Assembly: GCA_016209085.1 (NCBI GenBank)
Contig: JACQWV010000036.1
Location: 1 to 34,097 of the forward strand
DNA from: Elusimicrobiota bacterium
GTDB taxonomy: Bacteria; Elusimicrobiota; Elusimicrobia; Elusimicrobiales; UBA9959
DNA: 34,097 nt
Direction: 5' to 3'
Shown: positions 14,729-21,435 of the stretch, piece after piece
Position numbering within the stretch: position 1 is the first letter of the stretch
Layout: each line of letters begins with the position of its first letter
Notes under the pieces: model-generated
Database searches by the model: none
What the model was told of the DNA's origin: nothing
Seen by the model: only the letters and a program-made list of their open reading frames with translations
Position numbers and translations under genes: made by a program

Positions 14729-15901
14729 ATGCTAAAAAACCGCTATCTCGTATCCTCTGTAGTTGAAGATTTAACAAGTAAAATGGTTTTTGTCAGCGGC
14801 CCCAGACAGGTTGGAAAGACAACACTCGCCAAATCGCTTATTGGAATAAAATTCAGAGAAACAGCGTACTTTAACTGGGATAAGCAGCATGATAGAAAAC
14901 AAATAATGTCTGCCCAATGGCCGGGTTCTGCAGAGTTGATTATTCTTGATGAAGTGCACAAGTTTAAAGGATGGAAGCGTTTTATCAAGGGTGAATACGA
15001 TGTTTATAAAGATAAATATAAATTTTTAATCACCGGAAGTGCTCGTTTGGATATTTACCGCAAAGGCGGAGATTCTCTGCAAGGTAGATATCATTATTAC
15101 CGACTGCATCCATTCACACTCACAGAATTATCAAATGGAAAATCTAAACCTGAACCATTTAAAGAGATTATTTTTGAAATGAAAAATAATAATCGGAATT
15201 TAGAAATTTTAGAAAAATTTGGCGGATTCCCAGAGCCCCTTTTCTCACAAAATGACCGTACTTTAAGGCGATGGCACAATGAACGTAATGAGCGTTTATT
15301 CCGCGAAGATATCCAGGACATAGAGATAATTTATGAATTAGGCAAAATGAAGATATTAAGTGATATGTTGTCCTCCAGAGCAGGAAATCTTCTCTCCATT
15401 AATAATCTCAGAGAAGATCTTGAAGTAAGTCACCGTGCTGTCTCACACTGGCTAAACATTCTTGAGTCATTTTATTACCATTTCCGAATATATCCATTCT
15501 CAAAAACTTTCTTTAGATCTTTAAAGAAGGAACCAAAGTTATATCTGTGGGATTGGTCAGAAGTGCAAGATGATGGTCACCGTTTTGAAAACATGGTTGC
15601 CTCTCATCTCCTGAAACTCGTTCACTGGCTCTATGACCGGGAGGGTTACAAGGCAAATCTTCATTTCCTGCGTGATACTTCTAAACGCGAAGTGGATTTT
15701 TTAGTTACTGTTGATGAAAAACCATGGTTTGCTGTAGAAACAAAAATTCAGGATGAAAATCCTGCACCATCTCTGAAATATTTTCAAAAAAAATTAAAAA
15801 TTCCTTTCGTTTACCAAGTAATTAAAAAAGACGGCATTGATAAAATTGCTGACAGAATCAGGATTGTATCAGCAAACAAATTCCTTTCCGCTTTAATATA
15901 A
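14729..15901 (+). CDS. AAA-family ATPase with DUF4143 C-terminal domain
   Basis: The 390-residue protein has Walker A VSGPRQVGKTT, Walker B LIILDEVHK, sensor LITGSARLDIY and family element LQGRYHYYRLHPFTLTEL. The C-terminal DUF4143 region includes EDLEVSHRAVSHWLNILE (winged-helix-like) and HFLRDTSKREVDFLV ... FAVETKIQ, a PD-(D/E)XK-like nuclease pattern (D/E..E-x-K). Such ATPases are abundant in mobile and conflict regions of anaerobes and archaea, but their function is unknown. Start ATG at 14729 is fixed by the promoter. Confidence 0.88.
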   Translation: MLKNRYLVSSVVEDLTSKMVFVSGPRQVGKTTLAKSLIGIKFRETAYFNWDKQHDRKQIMSAQWPGSAELIILDEVHKFKGWKRFIKGEYDVYKDKYKFLITGSARLDIYRKGGDSLQGRYHYYRLHPFTLTELSNGKSKPEPFKEIIFEMKNNNRNLEILEKFGGFPEPLFSQNDRTLRRWHNERNERLFREDIQDIEIIYELGKMKILSDMLSSRAGNLLSINNLREDLEVSHRAVSHWLNILESFYYHFRIYPFSKTFFRSLKKEPKLYLWDWSEVQDDGHRFENMVASHLLKLVHWLYDREGYKANLHFLRDTSKREVDFLVTVDEKPWFAVETKIQDENPAPSLKYFQKKLKIPFVYQVIKKDGIDKIADRIRIVSANKFLSALI

Positions 15902-16014
15902 GCATTCCCTTTTTTTCTTGCCTAAACCCTGTTGCAAGATAATAGAAATGTCATAGTCGTAGTTTTTTTTGCTTCTTTTTTCTTTTTGTTAATTCCGTGG
16001 ATACTGTTTATATC

Positions 16015-16146
16015 TGTGATTCAGACACTAAAAGACTCTTACCCCACCACCTGCTTGCCCGAAAACGGGCATTCTGCCCGAAGCAGGTGGTGGGGTAAAA
16101 CCCATTTCTTCATGGCAGAGCAAGCTCTGCAGCTGTCTGAATCACA
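16015..16146. repeat. 132-bp nested palindromic element with TGTGATTCAGACA ends
   Basis: Outer perfect inverted repeats TGTGATTCAGACA (16015-16027) and TGTCTGAATCACA (16134-16146) enclose a strong hairpin: TTACCCCACCACCTGCTT (16039-16056) pairs exactly with 16081-16098. Inside that is GCCCG-AAAA-CGGGC. A separate hairpin GCAGAGC-AA-GCTCTGC lies at 16115-16130. It fills most of the gap between the DUF4143 gene and the MNT fragment. The frame open across it (15932-16189) looks spurious. Confidence 0.8.
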
Positions 16147-16207
16147 AAAAAAATTTGTTAAAATTAAAATATACTTGACGACATTTTAAAAACATTCTTT
16201 AATTGGT

Positions 16208-16360
16208 ATGAATATTAATTTAAGCAGGCAAAAAATCCGAAAATATTTTAAATTTATCCGCGATGTTACCGCAGTCTATGTTTTTGGCTCGCATGCAGAC
16301 GGAAAAGCGAATCGTAAATTTTTTAAAAAAACCGCGATGAACGACACTTTGAAATTTTAA
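16208..16360 (+). pseudogene. Truncated MNT nucleotidyltransferase fragment
   Basis: A 50-codon frame starts MNINLSRQKIRKYFKFIR and continues VTAVYVFGSHADGKANRKF. This is the N-terminal start and GSxxxGxA part of an MNT nucleotidyltransferase, which then breaks off into KKTAMNDTLKF and a stop, before the SDxD metal-binding residues. It is a remnant of a second MNT gene, ending 6 bp before the helicase ATG. Confidence 0.72.
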
Positions 16361-16366
16361 ACGACA

Positions 16367-17953
16367 ATGCATGGAAATTCTATTGAAATAAATAACGAAT
16401 TTAAAAAAGCCCTTGAATTAGCTGAAAATACCTCTAAACATATCTTCATCACAGGTAAAGCCGGCACTGGTAAGTCCACTTTTTTAGAATATTTCCGCGA
16501 TAACACTTCTAAGAAAGTGGTAGTTTTGGCTCCTACCGGCGTAGCTGCCTTGAATGTAAAAGGTGAGACTATCCATTCATTTTTTAAATTTAAGCCTGAT
16601 ATTACCCTTGAGAAAATAAAAAAACATAAAGGCAAATCCGCAAACATTTACAAGAAGATAGATGCTATTGTCATTGATGAGATATCTATGGTGCGGGCAG
16701 ATTTGCTGGATTGTATTGATAAATGCCTGCGATTAAATGCTAAAACCTCTGGCATGGCATTTGGCGGTGTACAAATGATTTTTGTCGGCGACCTTTACCA
16801 ACTTCCGCCTGTTGTAGTTGGCAAAGAAAAAGAAATTTTTAGATTTTATTACCAAAGTCCATATTTTTTTGACGCCCGGATATTTGATGGTTTGCCAATG
16901 GAATTTGTGGAATTTGAAAAAAACTACCGCCAAAAAGATGAGCAGTTTATTAACCTGTTAAATAAGATCCGTAACAACTCAATAAGCGATAGAGAACTAT
17001 CTATAATCAACACAAGACTCAATGCGCCAGTCCCCGAGAATAAAAATTTATCATACACAGTTATTCTAACAACTACCAATCAAACAGCAATGCGGATAAA
17101 TGAGGCGCATTTGGAAAAATTAAGTGCCAGAATGTATACATATAAAGCTTTGGTAATGGGCAGTTTTGAAAAGAGCTCTTTTCCTACGGATGATTTACTT
17201 AAGGTAAAAGTCGGGGCACAGGTGATGCTTCTTAATAACGATGCCCAGGGCAGATGGGTTAATGGGACAATGGCTAAAATTGTAGATATCAAAAGCAACA
17301 AAGAAAGAGACATTATTTTCGTAAAGTTAGCCGGAGGCGAAATTGAAGAGGTTCTTCCTTATAAATGGGAAATTTTCCATTTCCGTATCAATGAAGAGAC
17401 AGGAAATCTTCAGACTGAAGTTGCAGGTAATTTTATACAATATCCCTTAAAACTTGCATGGGCAGTAACCATACACAAAAGCCAGGGAAAAACTTTTGAC
17501 CGTGTCATAATTGATTTGGAACGACCAACCTTTGCTTCTGGGCAGATGTATGTGGCTTTGAGCCGGTGCCGCTCGCTGGACGGAATAGTATTAAAACAAC
17601 CTGTAAAGAAAAGCCATATCCTGATGGATTGGCGCGTAGTGCGATTCTTAACCAAATATCAATATGAATTATCAGAAAAAAGCCTCCCGCTCAAAGAAAA
17701 GATTAACATCATCACACAAGCAATCAAAAACAGGGATTTACTGGAAATAATTTATTTAAAATCAAATGATGAAAAATCCAAGCGGGTTATTAAACCGCAG
17801 AATGTTGGCGAAAAGATGTATCTGGATAAGACATTTATTGGCGTAGAAGCATTCTGCCTTAAAAAGAAAGATAATAGAGTATTTAGAGTAGATAGAATTT
17901 TAGAAATGAAAGTTTCTCAAAGTAAAACCTCATTAAACCACATGGTTTACTGA
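16367..17953 (+). CDS. PIF1/RecD-like DNA helicase with C-terminal WYL-like domain
   Basis: The 528-residue superfamily 1 helicase has FITGKAGTGKST (Walker A), APTGVAALNVKGETIHSFF (Ia), IVIDEISMVRADLL (II), FVGDLYQLPPV (III), EKNYRQKDEQF, and the PIF1 signature WAVTIHKSQGKTFDRVIID with MYVALSRC (V/VI). Residues about 440-515 (AIKNRDLLEIIYLKSNDEK ... VEAFCLKKKDNRVFRVDRIL) match a WYL-type ligand-sensing domain. The last codons (KTSLNHMVY) and stop come from a partial MITE, so the natural C-terminus may have been replaced. It sits 34 bp upstream of an ERCC4 nuclease, suggesting a DNA-processing pair. Confidence 0.88.
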   Translation: MHGNSIEINNEFKKALELAENTSKHIFITGKAGTGKSTFLEYFRDNTSKKVVVLAPTGVAALNVKGETIHSFFKFKPDITLEKIKKHKGKSANIYKKIDAIVIDEISMVRADLLDCIDKCLRLNAKTSGMAFGGVQMIFVGDLYQLPPVVVGKEKEIFRFYYQSPYFFDARIFDGLPMEFVEFEKNYRQKDEQFINLLNKIRNNSISDRELSIINTRLNAPVPENKNLSYTVILTTTNQTAMRINEAHLEKLSARMYTYKALVMGSFEKSSFPTDDLLKVKVGAQVMLLNNDAQGRWVNGTMAKIVDIKSNKERDIIFVKLAGGEIEEVLPYKWEIFHFRINEETGNLQTEVAGNFIQYPLKLAWAVTIHKSQGKTFDRVIIDLERPTFASGQMYVALSRCRSLDGIVLKQPVKKSHILMDWRVVRFLTKYQYELSEKSLPLKEKINIITQAIKNRDLLEIIYLKSNDEKSKRVIKPQNVGEKMYLDKTFIGVEAFCLKKKDNRVFRVDRILEMKVSQSKTSLNHMVY

Positions 17954-17977
17954 GGTTTTACCCAGGCAAAATTTGGC
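17922..17977. mobile_element. GTAA...TTAC MITE, partial copy 1 (left end only)
   Basis: This copy has the left terminal palindrome (GTAAAACCTCATTAAACC ... GGTTTACTGAGGTTTTAC, one mismatch) and the inner CCCAGGCAAAATTTGG, then stops matching. It is nearly identical to the left end of the copy at 21236. It supplies the last codons and stop of the helicase gene and abuts the start of the nuclease gene. Confidence 0.85.
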
Positions 17978-17987
17978 TTGCATAAAA

Positions 17988-18695
17988 ATGATGGACAACG
18001 AACAATCAAAACACAATAACCTTTCTATCAAAATAGACTTCCGTGAAAAAGATTCCAATGTTGGGAAAATTTTGGCAGAACTTTACGGATTCCAGATAAT
18101 AGAGGATAATCTAAAAATTGGTGATTACCTTATTGGTAATGATGTGATTGTGGAGAGAAAAACAGCGATTGATTTTTCGCAATCAATTATTGATGGCAGG
18201 CTTTTCCGCCAGGCAAAAATAATGCAGCAGGTTTTCAATTTGCCATTATTTATTATTGAAGGAAAAAATGTTTTTGATACTTCCGTAAATATCCATCCAA
18301 ATGCTGTTAAAGGCGCCTTGGTGAGCCTAACTTTAGCATGGAGAATACCTGTGCTTTTTTCCACTGATTATACAGATACTGCTTTGCTGCTCTGGCTAAT
18401 TGCAAGTCAGAACTATGACTTTCACGCTGACATATCTGCTCGTCCCGGAAGAAGACCGAAGAGATTGCTTGGCCGGCAGCTTTATATTTTACAAGGTTTA
18501 CCCGGAGTTGGACCAAAATTGGCTGAAGCCCTGCTTAACCATTTTGGCAGCATTGCAAAGGTAATCACTGCTTCCGACAAAGAACTTACAGACATCCATG
18601 GATTGGGCAGAATAAAGGCACAGAAAATCAAAACGATAGTGAACTCGTTTGCGTATAAAACTCCTGGTAACAATTCAGTGAACAGTGTTCACTGA
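17988..18695 (+). CDS. XPF/ERCC4-type structure-specific nuclease with C-terminal helix-hairpin-helix
   Basis: The 235-residue protein has the XPF family active site: IKIDFREKDS (Asp17), IGDYLIGNDVIVERKTAIDF (Gly45-Asp46, Glu56-Arg57-Lys58, Asp62), i.e. GDx(n)ERKx3D. The C-terminal tandem HhH is clear (LQGLPGVGPKLAEALLNHFG and IHGLGRIKAQKI). XPF nucleases cut branched or flapped DNA and are mainly archaeal and eukaryotic; short forms occur in some bacteria. No ribosome site precedes the ATG. A MITE inserted after codon 227 replaced the last residues: removing it restores an ending TPENS in place of TPGNNSVNSVH. Partner is probably the upstream PIF1-WYL helicase. Confidence 0.9.
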   Translation: MMDNEQSKHNNLSIKIDFREKDSNVGKILAELYGFQIIEDNLKIGDYLIGNDVIVERKTAIDFSQSIIDGRLFRQAKIMQQVFNLPLFIIEGKNVFDTSVNIHPNAVKGALVSLTLAWRIPVLFSTDYTDTALLLWLIASQNYDFHADISARPGRRPKRLLGRQLYILQGLPGVGPKLAEALLNHFGSIAKVITASDKELTDIHGLGRIKAQKIKTIVNSFAYKTPGNNSVNSVH

Positions 18696-18819
18696 ATTGT
18701 TACCAGGGCAAAATTTGGTAATTTTTAGTTTTTTAAAAGAATTTTTAATTAAAACACCTAAAACAGACCAAATTTTGCCTAGGTAAATACTCACTGACAG
18801 AAGTTCAGTGAGTATTTAC
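18667..18819. mobile_element. GTAA...TTAC MITE, copy 2, with 8-bp target duplication
   Basis: The 153-bp element is flanked by perfect direct repeats AACTCCTG at 18659-18666 and 18820-18827. Each end is itself a palindrome (left GTAACAATTCAGTGAAC ... GTTCACTGAATTGTTAC; right GTAAATACTCACTGA ... TCAGTGAGTATTTAC). Inside is a second inverted pair GCAAAATTTGG / CCAAATTTTGC. GTAA termini with 8-bp duplications are known for the IS66 family, so mobilisation by an IS66-type transposase is inferred. It lies in the 3' end of the ERCC4 nuclease gene. Confidence 0.9.
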
Positions 18820-18925
18820 AACTCCTGAAAATTCTTAATACTTCCCTTCAAACAAATCAACTTGTTAATTCGTAAGATTTATTGTAACATTTCAATTATA
18901 TAAAAAAAACCTGTAAATTTAAAAT

Positions 18926-20464
18926 ATGGAAACAGAAGAAAAAATAGAGACAATACCTGTAACAATTGAAAAAAGTCATATAGTAACAATAGGTGAAAGG
19001 CTTTATAGCGAAGCTGTTGAATTGATACGAGAATTGGTCAACAACGCTTATGACGCTGACGCAACTGAAGTTTATGTGACACTCTCTACTGAAAAAATAG
19101 TTATATCAGACAATGGCTCTGGCATGGATAAAGAGGGATTGAAACAGTATTTTACCATAGGTTCAACTTTTAAAAAACATCATCGCAAAACACCGAAATT
19201 TGGGAGGGAAAGAATAGGCGAATTTGGAATAGGAAAATTTTCATCTCTTTCAGCCTGCCAGAAATTTGAGTTGCATACCAGAAGGGCGAATTTTGCCGCA
19301 ACTGTTATATTTGACAAATCAGAATGGAATAAATCCGAAGAACACTGGCATCTACCGATGAAAATTGAAACGGCTGCCCCAAATGTCCCTGATGGAACGC
19401 GAATAATCTTATACGAGCTGAATAAAGTGTTTGAGCCTGAAATAGTGGAAAGAAGACTTCAGGAAAGCGTCCCATTAAAAGCCCCTCAATTCTCGGTATT
19501 TTTAAATGGCAAAAAAATCCATCCACGATTTCTTGCCGGGAAAAGAATTCCGTTTATGGAAGGAACACCGTTTGGCATAGTGCACGGAGAAATAATAATC
19601 GCGCCACAAAGTTTGGCTGACCCTCAGGATTGTGGAATAGAATGCAAGATAAGGCAGGTAACAATCAAGAGGGAGTTTTTTGGCCTTGAAAATTTAATTG
19701 GAAGCGATATGTATAGAATATCAGGGGAAGTTCACGCTGACTTTTTGCAGGTTTCCTCTGACCGCTCAAATTTTATCATGGATTTACCCGAATATTTAGC
19801 ATTTCTGGAAATAATGAAACGGATATGCGAAAGAATAACTAAAGAGATGTTGGCATTAAAAGATGAAAAGGAAAATAGAAGAGTCGGCAGATCTCTTAAG
19901 GAAATGATAAACAAAATACAAGATGCTTTGTTAAAAAACATAGAATGGTGCCCGCCCGGATTTATCCCAGCTGAAGAACACAAGAAGAAAACAGGCGCTG
20001 CGCAGGAATTAGCAGAAAAGAAAACAGAATCTCAAATTCAACGCCAAACTCAAAAGAAAAAAAGAATAAGAAGACCAAAATTAAAACAATTGTCTCCAAG
20101 CGCATTTATAAAAAAGCTAAAAATTGGAACCAAAGGTCTGGCTCTTGTTATGGACCATTTTGGGCCATCAGCGCCTGAATCTTTCACAGAAAGTGAGATA
20201 ATTTACATTAATAGGGATCACCCTTTGTTTATCAGAGAAGCAAATAATAGAGAAAGACACATTATGCATGTTGCAAGGCTTATAACCCAGGAAATAGCTC
20301 TTATGAGCAATCCCAAAAATCCAAGACAGGCATTTGAGAGGCAATCAAAACTTTTGAAAGATTCTTTTTCTGATAAATCCGCTCATAGTGAAAATACTAC
20401 CCAAGAGACTAACGCCGAAGGACAGAAAAATCAAAATATAGACCAACAAGAAATGAAAATATGA
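18926..20464 (+). CDS. GHKL (Hsp90/MutL/MORC-like) ATPase
   Basis: The 512-residue protein has the Bergerat ATP-binding fold in its first 200 residues: ELIRELVNNAYDADATEV (Glu36, Asn40), SDNGSGMD, and RIGEFGIGKFSSLSA. A transducer-like middle region follows, then a charged linker (about 345-390, KKKTGAAQELAEKKTESQIQ and KKKRIRRPK). The C-terminal domain has EIIYINRDHPLFI and HVARLITQEIALM, a segment seen in MORC/Hsp90-like bacterial proteins of defence and repair loci. It heads a unit with a small protein (4-bp ATGA overlap) and a nucleotidyltransferase. No ribosome site precedes the ATG; TAAATT 6 bp upstream may be a -10. Function unknown. Confidence 0.85.
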   Translation: METEEKIETIPVTIEKSHIVTIGERLYSEAVELIRELVNNAYDADATEVYVTLSTEKIVISDNGSGMDKEGLKQYFTIGSTFKKHHRKTPKFGRERIGEFGIGKFSSLSACQKFELHTRRANFAATVIFDKSEWNKSEEHWHLPMKIETAAPNVPDGTRIILYELNKVFEPEIVERRLQESVPLKAPQFSVFLNGKKIHPRFLAGKRIPFMEGTPFGIVHGEIIIAPQSLADPQDCGIECKIRQVTIKREFFGLENLIGSDMYRISGEVHADFLQVSSDRSNFIMDLPEYLAFLEIMKRICERITKEMLALKDEKENRRVGRSLKEMINKIQDALLKNIEWCPPGFIPAEEHKKKTGAAQELAEKKTESQIQRQTQKKKRIRRPKLKQLSPSAFIKKLKIGTKGLALVMDHFGPSAPESFTESEIIYINRDHPLFIREANNRERHIMHVARLITQEIALMSNPKNPRQAFERQSKLLKDSFSDKSAHSENTTQETNAEGQKNQNIDQQEMKI

Positions 20465-20685
20465 GTCACATCATAAAATTTCAATCCTTTGAAGAGATGA
20501 ATAATTATGTATTCAAAGGTTTTTATAAAAAAAAATTCGTTCCAGAAAAATTTGAGGAGTTTTTAGAGGGATTTTCAGGGCATATTAAAAACCCATATAA
20601 ACCCGGGGTTTATAAATTTAAAACCTTTGAAGAAGCAAGAAAATTTGAGATTAAATTAAAAATAAAGAATGGTAACTTTAAATAA
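20461..20685 (+). CDS. Small hypothetical protein of the GHKL-nucleotidyltransferase unit
   Basis: The 74-residue lysine- and phenylalanine-rich protein starts MSHIIKFQSFEEMNNYVFKG and contains two similar segments: FQSFEEMNNYVF and FKTFEEARKFEI. Its ATG overlaps the stop of the GHKL gene (ATGA) and its end overlaps the next start by 17 bp, so all three are translationally coupled. I do not recognise the family. Position and coupling suggest an adaptor between the ATPase and the nucleotidyltransferase. Confidence 0.7.
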   Translation: MSHIIKFQSFEEMNNYVFKGFYKKKFVPEKFEEFLEGFSGHIKNPYKPGVYKFKTFEEARKFEIKLKIKNGNFK

Positions 20686-21151
20686 ACTTGCTAAGGTTTG
20701 CAGCAGCCTTAATAAATATGCCGTAGAATACATCATTATTGGAGGATGCGCGATTTTTATCCATGGCTACGAGAGAATGACACAGGATATAGATGTGCTC
20801 ATAAATGCAAACGATAAAAATATTGAAAAATTTAAAATGGCTTTAGGTGAATTTCTACCAGAAGCATGCAAAGAACTCACAAACAATGATATAAAAGAAA
20901 ATGCAGTCATCAGAATGGTAAGCGAAGACCTGATTATTGACGTGATACATAGGATTGGAGATTTTGACTATAAAACAATAAAAAACGATATTATCATTGA
21001 AGAAATATATGGCGTAAAAATACTTGTTGCAGGACTGAATAGCATGTTAAAGTTAAAACAGGGCGTAAGGGAAACTGACAAAAAGGATTTTCTGTTTTTG
21101 CTCGGCAAGAAAAAATATTTAGATGAACAAAAAAACGACAAGAGCGCCTGA
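20669..21151 (+). CDS. Nucleotidyltransferase-fold protein (DUF6036 / AbiEii-like)
   Basis: The 160-residue protein has YIIIGGCAIFIHGYERMTQD followed by IDVLI, the GG ... DxD arrangement of the nucleotidyltransferase fold (Gly25-Gly26, Asp40, Asp42), then DLIIDVIHRIGDFDY with a possible third carboxylate. The C-terminus (GLNSMLKLKQGVRETDKKD) matches small NTases of the AbiEii/DUF6036 type, many of which are toxins or defence proteins. It is the third gene of the GHKL unit, with its start inside the previous gene. Substrate unknown. Confidence 0.78.
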   Translation: MVTLNKLAKVCSSLNKYAVEYIIIGGCAIFIHGYERMTQDIDVLINANDKNIEKFKMALGEFLPEACKELTNNDIKENAVIRMVSEDLIIDVIHRIGDFDYKTIKNDIIIEEIYGVKILVAGLNSMLKLKQGVRETDKKDFLFLLGKKKYLDEQKNDKSA

Positions 21152-21235
21152 CAGGCATCTGTCTATAAGCGGAATATCTTTTGACCTGCTGAAAAACCAT
21201 TCTCAAATTTCATCTCCGCACAAACCCAAATAAAC

Positions 21236-21390
21236 GTAAAACCTCAGTAAACCACATGGTTTACTGAGGTTTTACCCAGGCAAAATTTGGCGATTTTTAG
21301 TTCTTTAAAAGAATTTTTTATAAAAGAACCTAAAATAGACCAAATTTTGCTTAGGTAAATATTCACTGACGGGGTTCAGTGAATATTTAC
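21236..21390. mobile_element. GTAA...TTAC MITE, copy 3, with 8-bp target duplication
   Basis: The 155-bp element is flanked by perfect AAATAAAC at 21228-21235 and 21391-21398. The left end is an 18-bp-arm palindrome (GTAAAACCTCAGTAAACC ... GGTTTACTGAGGTTTTAC); the right end is GTAAATATTCACTGA ... TCAGTGAATATTTAC. The interior, with GCAAAATTTGG / CCAAATTTTGC, matches copy 2 closely. It marks the right boundary of the accessory island, directly before the gcvT promoter. Confidence 0.92.
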
Positions 21391-21398
21391 AAATAAAC

Positions 21399-21426
21399 TT
21401 GCTCATTTGATTTAATTTTTTATAAA
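21399..21426 (+). promoter_or_regulatory. gcvT promoter, near-leaderless
   Basis: TTGCTC (21399-21404), a 16-bp spacer and TATAAA (21421-21426) are followed by 9 bp before the ATG at 21436. No ribosome site is visible. The -35 starts right after the MITE target duplication, so the island insertion may have created or moved this promoter. Confidence 0.55.
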
Positions 21427-21435
21427 GTGGTTTAT

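Noticed and set aside
15932-16189. 85-codon frame with a hydrophobic start
   Set aside because: The hydrophobic part comes from a T-rich tract and the rest from the nested palindrome; TTG start without a ribosome site.
17922-21390. CRISPR array from the repeated hairpins
   Set aside because: The repeats are three dispersed elements with inverted ends and target duplications, not regularly spaced direct repeats, and no cas gene is present.
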